This document shows, in pieces, positions 26,072-36,034 of a stretch of 49,124 nt of DNA. The stretch is from Candidatus Kuenenia stuttgartensis. Its GTDB lineage: Bacteria > Planctomycetota > UBA11346. Numbering within the stretch: the stretch's first letter is position 1; the number at the start of each line of letters is the position of its first letter. The notes under the pieces were generated by a model, which was not told where the DNA came from, ran no database searches, and was given only the letters and a program-made list of their open reading frames with translations. The translations under genes were made by a program, and so were the position numbers. The stretch is from NCBI GenBank assembly GCA_945876185.1, contig CAMCMZ010000024.1, forward strand, positions 1-49,124, in the 5' to 3' direction.

Positions 26072-26107
26072 CCGCTGGCGCGTACCCGGGGAGGGACGCG
26101 CCAGCGG
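26072..26107 (+). promoter_or_regulatory. Perfect 12-bp hairpin in the urtA-urtB spacer
   Basis: The arms ccgctggcgcgt and acgcgccagcgg enclose a 12-base loop. No T run follows, so a terminator is unlikely. A second hairpin structure at 26264-26337 (cctggga ... gcgcgcc-agc-ggcgcgc ... tcccagg) lies closer to urtB. The rest of 25836-26434 shows no gene. Confidence 0.6.
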
Positions 26108-26434
26108 TGAGGCTTGTCCGGGAACTGAGATTCAGCTCGGATACGAAGTCCACGAACGCCGAGCCTCAGCCCGCCTTCGAGTCTTTCCGGGGCAACGGTG
26201 ACGCGCCAACCATCACGACCCTACTGAGCATTCCCCATCAGGGTGACAGTCCACCACGCCAACCCTGGGACTATGGGCCACTGGCGGACATGCGAAAATC
26301 CAGACTTTCGAGCGCGCCAGCGGCGCGCGGTCCCAGGAATGCCGCGTCAACCTGTTGGTGGATTCTCAGTAACCGTGCCATATGCCGAGCTAGGACTCGG
26401 CGCTTTCAGGCGGTCGGCCTGTATCCAAGGATCC

Positions 26435-28060
26435 ATGCGCTTTCTTCAGACTCTTCTCGCCCTTCCTGTGCTCTTGCGGTCGCTGCTTGGCCTCGTCGCC
26501 ATCGTCGCGCTGCAGGCCGGTGACGCGGCGGCGCTCCTGCCCCGGTTGGCTGCCGATGACCAGAAAGAACGAGCCGCCGTCCTGCGCGAGCTGGCCCTCA
26601 CCGGCGATCAGCGGCTGCTGCTGTTCCTCGATGACTACCGCCAGGGATCCGGCTACCTCCTCGACGGCAAGGTCGTCCTCGTTCCGACGCTTCGCGCTGG
26701 GAGCGGCGTACCGCTTGATCCGCTGACCCGGGTCGCGTTGGGACCCGCAGTTACTGAGAAATCCCTGCTCGAACTGCCCAAGACCCGCAAGGACATGGCA
26801 GCCGCCCAGGCAGCGGCAAACCTCCTGCGCTTGGCGGATCCCCATCCCGAGACCCGCCTGGCGGCAGTCATCCGCGCTGGTGACCACGCCAATCCCGCCG
26901 ACCGCGAGGCCCTGGCCCCGATCGCCAGCAAGGATCCCGATTCCCGCATCCGCCGCGCCGCCGCCGAAGGGGTGGCGATCATCGATCTGAAAGCCGACGA
27001 CGAGGCCACCCGCCTCGCGGCCTGCGCCACCCTGGGCGGACTCGGCAGCGCGCGGGCGCGCGAACAACTTGATGAGCGGGCGGCCAAAGACCCGGTCGCA
27101 GCGGTCCGCGCCGCCGCCACTGCCGCGCGCAGCCAGGTGCAGACCTACCAGGCGACGGTGCGCGGCGCGCAGACCCTTTTCAGCGGATTGTCGCTGGGGT
27201 CGATCCTGGTGGTCATGGCGCTGGGCCTCGCGATCACCTTCGGCCTGATGGGTGTGATCAACATGGCGCATGGTGAAATGCTGATGATCGGCGCTTATGC
27301 AACGCTGATGGTGCAGTGGTTCTTCCATTGGGCCCTGCCGCCCAGCCTGCTGCCTTGGTACTTCGTGATCAGCCTGCCGGTGGGGTTCTTGGCCGCCGCC
27401 GCCATCGGCTGGTTGCTCGAACTGACCGTCATCCGGCATCTGTACGGCCGGCCGCTGGAGACCCTGCTCGCGACCATCGGCATCGGTCAGGTGATGATCT
27501 GGGCCATCCGCCGCAGCTTTGGCGACAGCCAGGCGGTGGTCGCTCCGGCCTGGCTGACTGGCGGCTGGGAACCGATGCCGGACCTGGTGCTGCCGTGGAA
27601 CCGCATCTTCATCATCACGGTCACCGTCCTCTCCGTTGTGGCGGTGTGGTTCCTGATGAACCGGACCCGCCTGGGCCTGCTGCTGCGCGCCACGGTGCAG
27701 AGCCGGCGCACCGCCGCGTCGCTGGGCGTCGACACCCGGCGCATCGACGGCCTGACGTTCGCCCTCGGTTCCGGCCTGGCCGGCGCCGCCGGCTGCGCCC
27801 TGACTCTGATCGGCGGGCTGAAACCCGACATGGGCCAGGAATACATCATCGATTCCTTCCTCGTCGTCGCCGCTGGCGGGGTCGGCAACCTGTGGGGCGT
27901 GGTGTGGACCGGCCTCAGCCTGGGCGTGCTCAACAAGTTCCTCGAACCCTGGACCCAGGCGGTCTTCGCCAAGGTGATCATGCTCGCGATCGTCGTCCTT
28001 TTCCTGCAGTGGAAGCCCTCGGGCCTGTTCCCGCCCAAGGGGAGGCTCGCCGATGGCTGA
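26435..28060 (+). CDS. urtB: Urea ABC transporter permease UrtB
   Basis: The 541-residue product has the long N-terminal extension usual for UrtB. After a signal-like helix (LLALPVLLRSLLGLVAIVAL), residues about 30-240 contain alpha-helical HEAT-like repeats (PETRLAAVIRAG, DSRIRRAAAEGVAI, DEATRLAACATLGGLG). The LivH-type permease follows: LGLAITFGLMGVINMAHGEM, ETLLATIGIGQV, SLGVDTRRIDGLTFALGSGL. The ATG at 26435 is used; longer frames lack similarity. It overlaps urtC by 8 bp. Confidence 0.95.
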   Translation: MRFLQTLLALPVLLRSLLGLVAIVALQAGDAAALLPRLAADDQKERAAVLRELALTGDQRLLLFLDDYRQGSGYLLDGKVVLVPTLRAGSGVPLDPLTRVALGPAVTEKSLLELPKTRKDMAAAQAAANLLRLADPHPETRLAAVIRAGDHANPADREALAPIASKDPDSRIRRAAAEGVAIIDLKADDEATRLAACATLGGLGSARAREQLDERAAKDPVAAVRAAATAARSQVQTYQATVRGAQTLFSGLSLGSILVVMALGLAITFGLMGVINMAHGEMLMIGAYATLMVQWFFHWALPPSLLPWYFVISLPVGFLAAAAIGWLLELTVIRHLYGRPLETLLATIGIGQVMIWAIRRSFGDSQAVVAPAWLTGGWEPMPDLVLPWNRIFIITVTVLSVVAVWFLMNRTRLGLLLRATVQSRRTAASLGVDTRRIDGLTFALGSGLAGAAGCALTLIGGLKPDMGQEYIIDSFLVVAAGGVGNLWGVVWTGLSLGVLNKFLEPWTQAVFAKVIMLAIVVLFLQWKPSGLFPPKGRLADG

Positions 28061-29231
28061 ATATCCCCTCGATCCACGCCAGTTTGCCCTGATCAAAGCC
28101 ATCTCTGCTGGTGGCTGGCAAGCCCCGGTGCTGTGGCTCGACCGGGCCGGCATCGCGCTGCTGGCGGTGGGACTGCTCATCCTGGTGCCTGCCCTGCTGA
28201 CCACCGGATCCATCGATCTCGCTCTGGTCAGCCAGCTCGGGCGCTACAGCGCACTGGCCCTGGTGGCGATCGGGCTGGATCTGGTGTGGGGCTACACCGG
28301 CATCCTCAGCCTGTGCCAGGCGCTGTTCTTCACCTTGGGCGGCTACGCCCTGGGCATGTTCATGTGCATGCACGGTCCGATGGATCCGCAGTCGGGCACC
28401 ATCCCGATGCAGTTGTTCGTGGTCACTAGCGATCCCAAGCTGGTCCTGCCGGGATTCTGGAAACCGTTCTCAGATCCCTGGTTCGCTTTGGGCATGGTGG
28501 TGATCCTGCCCGCGATCGCAGCCTTCCTGATCGGCTGGTTCGCCTTCCGCAGCCGGATCAAAGGCGTGTATTTTTCCATCATCACCCAGGCGATCACCAT
28601 CGCCGCCTGGCTGCTGCTGTGCCGCAACGACCTGATGCTGTGCGGGACCAACGGCCTGAGCGGCATCACCATGCTCGGTGGGTTCGACATGCGCAATCCC
28701 GCCATGAAGGTCGCCGTGTATGTGGTCAGCGTGCTGACGCTGCTCGGCTGCTTGATCGCGGCGCTGGCTCTCGTCCGTACCCGCTTCGGTCGGATCCTGG
28801 TCGCGATCCGCGACAGCGAGGCGCGGGTGCGCTTCACCGGCTTGTCGCCAGTGCGCTACAAGACGGCGGCGTTCGTCATTGGCGCGATCCTGGCGGGAAT
28901 TGGCGGGGCGCTCTACGCGCCGCAGACCGGCAACATCAATCCATCCAACATGGCTGCGATCGATTCGATCTGGGTCGTGGTCTGGGTCGCGGTCGGTGGA
29001 CGTGGCACCATCACCGGGGCGGTGGTCGGCTGCCTGGGCGTGAAGCTGCTCGAGTCCTATCTGACCACCTACTACGCCGAGTATTGGATGCTGGTCATCG
29101 GCCTGCTCTTCATCGTGGTGGTGATGTTCTTGCCTGATGGCCTGGTCGGACGGTGGCGGGCTTTCGTCGGACAAGCCAGGAAGGTCGGACAAGCCCGGAA
29201 GGTCGGACTGACGCCGAGGACGACAACATGA
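28053..29231 (+). CDS. urtC: Urea ABC transporter permease UrtC
   Basis: The 392-residue LivM-type permease has LGLDLVWGYTGILSLCQALF, MFMCMHGPMDPQSG (typical of UrtC), FRSRIKGVYFSIITQAITI and AVGGRGTITGAVVG. Its C-terminus ends in an 18-bp tandem duplication (29168-29185 and 29186-29203) encoding GQARKV twice. It overlaps urtB by 8 bp and urtD by 4 bp (ATGA), so the four permease/ATPase genes are translationally linked. Confidence 0.95.
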   Translation: MAEYPLDPRQFALIKAISAGGWQAPVLWLDRAGIALLAVGLLILVPALLTTGSIDLALVSQLGRYSALALVAIGLDLVWGYTGILSLCQALFFTLGGYALGMFMCMHGPMDPQSGTIPMQLFVVTSDPKLVLPGFWKPFSDPWFALGMVVILPAIAAFLIGWFAFRSRIKGVYFSIITQAITIAAWLLLCRNDLMLCGTNGLSGITMLGGFDMRNPAMKVAVYVVSVLTLLGCLIAALALVRTRFGRILVAIRDSEARVRFTGLSPVRYKTAAFVIGAILAGIGGALYAPQTGNINPSNMAAIDSIWVVVWVAVGGRGTITGAVVGCLGVKLLESYLTTYYAEYWMLVIGLLFIVVVMFLPDGLVGRWRAFVGQARKVGQARKVGLTPRTTT

Positions 29232-29995
29232 CCACCGAGCAACGCGCCGACTGGCTGCAATTGCAGGAGATCACCGCCGTGTTCGACGGTTTCAAGGCGC
29301 TCGACATCCGCCACCTCGGCGTCGATCGGGGTGAACTGCGCACGGTCATCGGCCCGAATGGGGCCGGCAAGACCACGATGTGCGACGTGATCAGCGGCAA
29401 GACCCGACCGACCTCGGGCAAGGTCTTCATCGGTGACCAGGACGTGACCGGCTGGGCCGACAGCGCCATCGCCGCGCTCGGCGTCGGTCGGAAGTTCCAG
29501 ACCCCCTCCGTCTTCGACAGTTTGACCGTGTACGAGAACATGGAACTCGCTCTGCCGGGCCGGCGCGGCGTGTTCACCAACATCTTCCGCCGCGAGTCGA
29601 CCGAGGAACGCGACCGCATCGACGCGCTGCTGAACCGAGTTCATCTTATTTCCCGGCGCGACCAGCCCGCCCGCGATCTGTCGCACGGCCAGCGCCAATG
29701 GCTGGAGATCAGCATGCTGATGGTCAGCGGGGCCAAGCTGTTGCTGGTCGACGAACCCGCCGCAGGACTCACCGACCACGAAACGGCGCTGACCGCCGAT
29801 CTGCTGCTGGAACTCAAAGGTGAGCACACCCTGATCGTGATCGAGCACGACATGGAATTCGTCCGTCGCCTGGGCGGCAAGGTCACCGTGCTGTGCGAGG
29901 GCAAGGTGCTGGCCGAGGGAAGCCTCGACCAGGTGAGCGCTGACGAGCGGGTCCGCACCGCCTACCTCGGCCGCGCCGGCGAACGTAGCGCATGA
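29228..29995 (+). CDS. urtD: Urea ABC transporter ATPase UrtD
   Basis: The 255-residue LivG-type ATPase has Walker A GPNGAGKTT, KFQTPSVFDSLTVYENMELA (the UrtD form of the Q-loop region), signature LSHGQRQWLEI, Walker B LLLVDEPAAGL and switch VIEHDMEFVR. Length is normal, unlike the LivG-type ATPase upstream. It starts in the urtC stop and ends in the urtE start (both ATGA). Confidence 0.95.
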   Translation: MTTEQRADWLQLQEITAVFDGFKALDIRHLGVDRGELRTVIGPNGAGKTTMCDVISGKTRPTSGKVFIGDQDVTGWADSAIAALGVGRKFQTPSVFDSLTVYENMELALPGRRGVFTNIFRRESTEERDRIDALLNRVHLISRRDQPARDLSHGQRQWLEISMLMVSGAKLLLVDEPAAGLTDHETALTADLLLELKGEHTLIVIEHDMEFVRRLGGKVTVLCEGKVLAEGSLDQVSADERVRTAYLGRAGERSA

Positions 29996-30684
29996 GCCTG
30001 GTCGTCGACAAGCTCAGTCACCGCTATGGCGCGGTGCAGGCCGTGCAGGACGCGAGTTTCACCGCCGCCGCCGGCCAGATCACCTGCGTGATGGGCCGCA
30101 ACGGCGTGGGCAAGACGACGCTGCTGCGGTCGCTCATGGGGCAGTTGAAAGCCACGGGATCGGTGCGCCTGCATGACACCGAAATCGGCGGCCTGCCCGC
30201 GCATCGCCGGGCCAAGCTCGGCCTCGCCCTGGTGCCGCAGGGGCGGGAGATCTTTCCCAAGCTGACGGTCGAAGAGAACCTGCTCGTCGGTCTGGCCGCC
30301 CGCAGCGACGGCCAGCGCAGCGTGCCCGAGGTCGCCTACGAGACCTTCCCCATCCTGCGCGACTTCCGCCGCAGAATGGGCGGCGACCTGTCCGGCGGCC
30401 AGCAGCAGCAGTTGGCGATCGCGCGCGCGATGGTCGGCGATCCCAAGGCGCTGCTCCTGGATGAACCCACCGAGGGCATCCAGCCCAACATCATCCAGGA
30501 GATCGGCCGCGTCCTGCGCCGCCTCGCCGGCCAGGGCCTGGCGATCGTCCTGGTCGAGCAATACCTGGATTTCGTGCGCGAGATCGGCGACCGCTTCGCG
30601 ATCATGGAGCGCGGTCAGATCGTCGCGGCTGGGGCGACCTCCGAGTTGTCCCAGGAAATAGTGCAGAAACACTTGAACGTGTGA
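29992..30684 (+). CDS. urtE: Urea ABC transporter ATPase UrtE
   Basis: The 230-residue LivF-type ATPase has Walker A GRNGVGKTT, VPQGREIFPKLTVEENLLVG, signature LSGGQQQQLAIARAM, Walker B LLLDEPTEGIQP followed by NIIQEI (diagnostic of UrtE), and switch LVEQYLDF. The ureD start lies 2 bp downstream of its stop, joining transporter and enzyme genes in one transcription unit. Confidence 0.96.
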   Translation: MSLVVDKLSHRYGAVQAVQDASFTAAAGQITCVMGRNGVGKTTLLRSLMGQLKATGSVRLHDTEIGGLPAHRRAKLGLALVPQGREIFPKLTVEENLLVGLAARSDGQRSVPEVAYETFPILRDFRRRMGGDLSGGQQQQLAIARAMVGDPKALLLDEPTEGIQPNIIQEIGRVLRRLAGQGLAIVLVEQYLDFVREIGDRFAIMERGQIVAAGATSELSQEIVQKHLNV

Positions 30685-30686
30685 CC

Positions 30687-31520
30687 ATGTCTTCCGCGTC
30701 AGCGCTGATCTCCCCGCCTGACGCCAGCCGCCGCGCGCGCGGACGCATCCGGGTCGAGCAGGTCGATGGAGCGAGCGCGGTGGTCGGAATCTGCGCCGGG
30801 ACGCCGCTGAAACTGCTGCCGACCCGGCCACGTGGCCCAGCGGCGTGGGTCCACGTCACCAGCTTTGGTGGCGGCCTGCTGCCCGGTGACAACCTGCGTC
30901 TGCGCCTGCGGGTCGGCCGCGAAGCGACCCTGTTCGTCGGCTCACCGGCGGCGACCAAGATCTTTAAGTCCGATGGCCGGCCCAGTCGCAGCCGGATGCA
31001 CGCGCGCATCGCCGCCGGCGGTCTGCTGGTGTGGGGGCCGGATCCGGCGGCGCCGTTTGCCGGCAGCATTTTCGCAGCGCGCCAGCGCATCGTCCTCGAT
31101 CCCGGCGCGTCCCTGGCGTTTGTGGATCTGCTTGCCGCCGGGCGTCCGGCGCGGGGCGAGCGCTGGGCGGCGACGCGACTGTCCAGCCGCACGGTTGTGC
31201 TGCGCGACGGGGCACCGCTGGTCAGCGAGGCGCTCGCGCTCGACCCCACCGCCGGCGATCGGCTCGCCAGCTGGGGCTGCCTGGGAACCGCCATCATCAT
31301 CGGGCCGCGCGTGGCCGCGCTGGCGCAGGCGGTGCTTGGCGAATGGTCGCATCCCCCGGATTCCCGCGCCGCGCTGATCATGACCGCCAGTCCGCTCGCC
31401 GGTGGTGCTCTGCTTCGTTGCGCCGGCCCTGCAGTGGAAAACGTCGCCGCTGTGCTGCATGGCGTCCTTGCCCGACTTGCGCGCGACCTGGGCGGCGATC
31501 CCTGGGCGCACCGGTTTTGA
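30687..31520 (+). CDS. ureD: Urease accessory protein UreD
   Basis: The 277-residue product is the UreD/UreH scaffold that binds apo-urease with UreF and UreG and channels nickel. Recognisable segments are [35 protein letters not shown] and [17 protein letters not shown]-like ([11 protein letters not shown]). ATG 30687 is chosen over the in-frame GTG two codons earlier. It is coupled to urtE upstream and to the urease subunits 43 bp downstream. Confidence 0.92.
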   Translation: MSSASALISPPDASRRARGRIRVEQVDGASAVVGICAGTPLKLLPTRPRGPAAWVHVTSFGGGLLPGDNLRLRLRVGREATLFVGSPAATKIFKSDGRPSRSRMHARIAAGGLLVWGPDPAAPFAGSIFAARQRIVLDPGASLAFVDLLAAGRPARGERWAATRLSSRTVVLRDGAPLVSEALALDPTAGDRLASWGCLGTAIIIGPRVAALAQAVLGEWSHPPDSRAALIMTASPLAGGALLRCAGPAVENVAAVLHGVLARLARDLGGDPWAHRF

Positions 31521-31563
31521 TTTATCCCTACGAAATCGCCTGATCCCCGACCCAGGACGCGCC

Positions 31564-32345
31564 ATGCATCTCGCCCCCCGTGACCTCGACAAGCTCATGC
31601 TGCACCAGGCTGGCGCGCTGGCCCAGAAGCGCCTGGCGCGCGGCCTCAGGCTCAACCAGCCCGAGGCGGTGGCGCTGATCGCCAGCGTGGTGCTCGAACT
31701 CATTCGCGATGGCAAGCGCGTCGCGGAACTGATGCAGCTCGGGCGCACCCTGCTCGGCCGGCGTCAGGTGCTTCCCGGCGTGCCGGCGCTGATCCATGAG
31801 GTGCAGGTCGAGGGCACCTTCCCCGATGGCACCAAACTGGTGACCGTGCACGAACCGATCGCGGCCGAGCACGGCGACCTCGCCCTGGCGCTGCATGGTT
31901 CCTTCCTGCCGATTCCGGATCGGGCTCGGTTCGCCGGCGACGATATTGAGCTTCTGCCGGGCCAGGTGGTGACCGCCCCCGGCGAGATCGAGCTGAATCC
32001 GGGCCGCACGGCGATCACCGTGAGCGTCACCAACGGCGCCGACCGGCCGATCCAGGTCGGCAGCCATTACCACTTCATCGAGGCGAATCCCTACCTGCAG
32101 TTCGATCGCGGCCTGGCCTACGGCCGCCGGCTCGACATCCCCGCCGGCACGGCCGTACGCTTCGAGCCGGGCGAGACACGCAGCGTGCGCCTGATCGAGA
32201 TCAGCGGCGACCGGGTGATCCGAGGCGGAAACGGGCTGGCCGATGGCTCGGTCAGCGACGCCGGCCGCGCCTCCGCGCTCGCCCGCGTCCAGGCGCAAGG
32301 CTTCGCACATGCCGTGGATCCAAATGCCGGCAAAGGAGGCAAACC

Positions 32346-32349
<4 letters not shown>
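31564..32349 (+). CDS. ureAB: Urease gamma-beta subunit fusion
   Basis: The 261-residue product joins the gamma subunit (about 1-100: [51 protein letters not shown]) to the beta subunit (about 115-225: [45 protein letters not shown]). Separate ureA and ureB are usual. A fused arrangement is known from Helicobacter UreA (238 residues) and a few other lineages. A 35-residue tail ([19 protein letters not shown]) extends the C-terminus. It overlaps ureC by ATGA. Confidence 0.95.
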
Positions 32350-34061
<1,712 letters not shown>

Positions 34062-34088
34062 TGCCACGGCAACGTCAGATTCCACACC

Positions 34089-34186
34089 CCTGGGACCGCC
34101 GGTTTTCAACCGGCAGATCAGCAGGATATGTGTTTGGATTTACACTTATCGTCATTCCCTGCCGGTTAAAAACCGGCGGTCCCAGG
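34089..34186. repeat. Inverted REP pair (GCCGGTTnnnAACCGGC) in the ureC-ureF spacer
   Basis: Left arm 34089-34114 (cctgggaccgccggttttca and accggc) and right arm 34161-34186 (gccggttaaaaaccggcggt and cccagg) are inverted copies, each also folding on itself. They begin 28 bp after ureC. Confidence 0.88.
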
Positions 34187-34213
34187 CGCAAGCGTGTCGG
34201 TCTGCCGCCTCCC

Positions 34214-34325
34214 GTAGCGCCGGCTTCAGCCGGCACGGACGGCAGGCTTCAGCCTGCCGAGATGACCAGACGCAGCGTGGGGGCGACTGAAGTCACCACT
34301 CGATGCCGGCTGAAGCCGGCGCTAC
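34214..34325. repeat. Second inverted REP pair (GTAGCGCCGGCTTCAGCCGGC) in the ureC-ureF spacer
   Basis: gtagcgccggcttcagccgg at 34214 is mirrored by ccggctgaagccggcgctac ending at 34325. A related hairpin cggcaggcttcagcctgccg (34240-34259) lies between them. Together with the preceding pair it fills almost the whole 274-bp gap and reaches 11 bp from the ureF start. Confidence 0.88.
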
Positions 34326-34335
34326 CGACGACCAT

Positions 34336-35019
34336 ATGATCGTCGCTCGACCGACTGCAGTTGCGATAGCCTCCGACCTCCTGGTCTGGCAGCTCGCCGA
34401 TTCGGCTTTCCCGACCGGGGCTTTTTCGCATTCGGCCGGATTGGAAGCCGCGTGGCGGCTGGGTTTGCTGCCGGATCCGTCCGCCCTGGAAGCCTGGATC
34501 ACGGGCAGCATCGACCACGTTGGCGGCAGCGCGCTGCCGTTCGCTCTCGCCGCGCATCGGCGACCGGAAAAAATGCCATCGCTTGATCAATGGTGCGAGG
34601 CGATGACCACCGCCCCGGCAGCGAACCGGGCCAGTCGGCATCAGGGCAGGGCCCTGATCATCGCTGCCGCCGCTGCTGATCCCGCATCCGGCTTGGTTGA
34701 TTTGCGCCACGATCCAGGCCCCTGCCACCTCGCGCCGGTCTGGGGTATCTGCCTGCGCCGGCTCGGCATCCCGCGCGATACCTGCGGCCGGTTGCTGCTG
34801 TTCGCCCATGCGCGTGGACTCGTCTCGGCAGCGGTGCGCCTCAACCGCATTGGCCCCCTGGCGGCCCAGGGCATGCAGACGCGGCTCGCGCCGGCGATCG
34901 AATCCGCTTGGCACAGGCACCGCCACCGTTCGTGGCGTTCAGCGGCGCAGACCTCGCCTTTGGTCGAACTCGCTCTCGCCACCCATGACCGTCTTTCGGC
35001 GCGCCTGTTTGCGAGTTGA
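34336..35019 (+). CDS. ureF: Urease accessory protein UreF
   Basis: The 227-residue product contains the UreF hallmark WQLADSAFPTGAFSHSAGLE near the N-terminus, then helical sequence and a C-terminal RLNRIGPLAAQGMQTRLAP. UreF bridges UreD and UreG in the nickel-insertion complex. The start is taken at ATG 34336 (MIVARPTAV); an ATG 33 bp upstream lies in the REP hairpin. A 132-bp spacer with an inverted repeat separates it from ureG. Confidence 0.9.
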   Translation: MIVARPTAVAIASDLLVWQLADSAFPTGAFSHSAGLEAAWRLGLLPDPSALEAWITGSIDHVGGSALPFALAAHRRPEKMPSLDQWCEAMTTAPAANRASRHQGRALIIAAAAADPASGLVDLRHDPGPCHLAPVWGICLRRLGIPRDTCGRLLLFAHARGLVSAAVRLNRIGPLAAQGMQTRLAPAIESAWHRHRHRSWRSAAQTSPLVELALATHDRLSARLFAS

Positions 35020-35027
35020 CGAAAAAT

Positions 35028-35129
35028 GACCACAAAGAGCACAAAATTCACAAACCACCTTCGTCGGACTCCCGGCCCCGCCTTGATTGATTCAGTTCCC
35101 CCTTTGTGACCTCTGTGCTCTTTGTGGCC
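35028..35129. repeat. Inverted CACAAAGAGCACA repeat in the ureF-ureG spacer
   Basis: gaccacaaagagcacaaaat (35028 onward) is mirrored imperfectly by ctgtgctctttgtggcc ending at 35129. The loop is about 47 bp. Such accacaaagagcacagaggtcacaaag words recur between genes in several PVC genomes in my recollection. Confidence 0.7.
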
Positions 35130-35151
35130 ATCCCCCTTTCCCAGGAATCCC

Positions 35152-35865
35152 ATGCACACCCATTCCCACGGCCATGCCCACAGCCACGACCATGACCACG
35201 GCCCCGGCAGCTTCGCCGACCGCGAAAAACCACTGACCCGCGATTTCTCGCGCCGGGCCTACACCGTCGGCGTCGGCGGGCCGGTCGGCAGCGGCAAGAC
35301 CGCTTTGATGCTGCAACTCTGCCGGGCGATGCGCGAGCGCTTCAACCTTGCGGCGGTGACCAACGACATCTACACCCGCGAGGATGGCGAATTTCTCATC
35401 CGCCATGAGGCCTTGCCGGCCGAACGCATCCGCGCGGTCGAAACCGGTGGCTGCCCGCACGCCGCCATCCGTGAGGACATCACCGCCAACCTGATGGCGT
35501 TGGAAGAGTTGCACCACCTCTTCACGCCTCAGATCCTGCTCATCGAATCCGGCGGCGACAATCTGGCCGCGAATTACAGCCGCGAACTGGCTGACTACAT
35601 CATCTACGTCATCGACGTGGCCGGCGGCGACAAGGTGCCGCGCAAGGGCGGCCCCGGCATCACCCAGAGCGACCTGCTGGTGATCAACAAGACCGACCTC
35701 GCCCCGGCGGTCGGCGCAGATCTCGGCGTCATGGCGCGCGACGCCGCCAAAATGCGGGGCAACGGCCCCGTCGTCTTCGCCCAGGTGAAGCACGGCGTCG
35801 CGGTGGGCACCATCGTCGAGCACATCGTCCACGCCTGGCAACATGCCAGCGGGGTTGCTCATTGA
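35152..35865 (+). CDS. ureG: Urease accessory GTPase UreG, His-rich N-terminus
   Basis: The 237-residue SIMIBI GTPase has P-loop [14 protein letters not shown], the metal-binding CPH motif in [33 protein letters not shown], and NKTDLAP for guanine. Residues 1-17 ([17 protein letters not shown]) hold seven His and can bind nickel. No ureE is seen in the window, so this tail may take over nickel storage or delivery. The ATG at 35152 follows CAGGAA. Confidence 0.96.
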   Translation: MHTHSHGHAHSHDHDHGPGSFADREKPLTRDFSRRAYTVGVGGPVGSGKTALMLQLCRAMRERFNLAAVTNDIYTREDGEFLIRHEALPAERIRAVETGGCPHAAIREDITANLMALEELHHLFTPQILLIESGGDNLAANYSRELADYIIYVIDVAGGDKVPRKGGPGITQSDLLVINKTDLAPAVGADLGVMARDAAKMRGNGPVVFAQVKHGVAVGTIVEHIVHAWQHASGVAH

Positions 35866-35929
35866 ATTGTCCGGAATATCATGTGCAGGAATTCCGCTTC
35901 CCAAACTACTCAACTAAGAAATTTACTAT

Positions 35930-36031
35930 AAAAATCGCAAGTGCGCCCCAGATGCAAGGCGGGAGGAAGGAGTGTGGCAGCGCCACATGACTGACGACCA
36001 ACGCCGCAGATGGGGTGCAATTGCGATTTTT
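35930..36031 (-). repeat. Copy G of the stop-adjacent nested hairpin repeat, short form
   Basis: The 102-bp copy lies 3 bp after the stop of the minus-strand HisRS-like gene and is oriented with it. The central hairpin is tgtggc-agc-gccaca (35973-35987), differing from ttgggc/gcccaa in copies C and D with pairing kept. The preceding 64 bp after ureG are AT-rich with no feature. Confidence 0.92.
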
Positions 36032-36034
36032 GGG

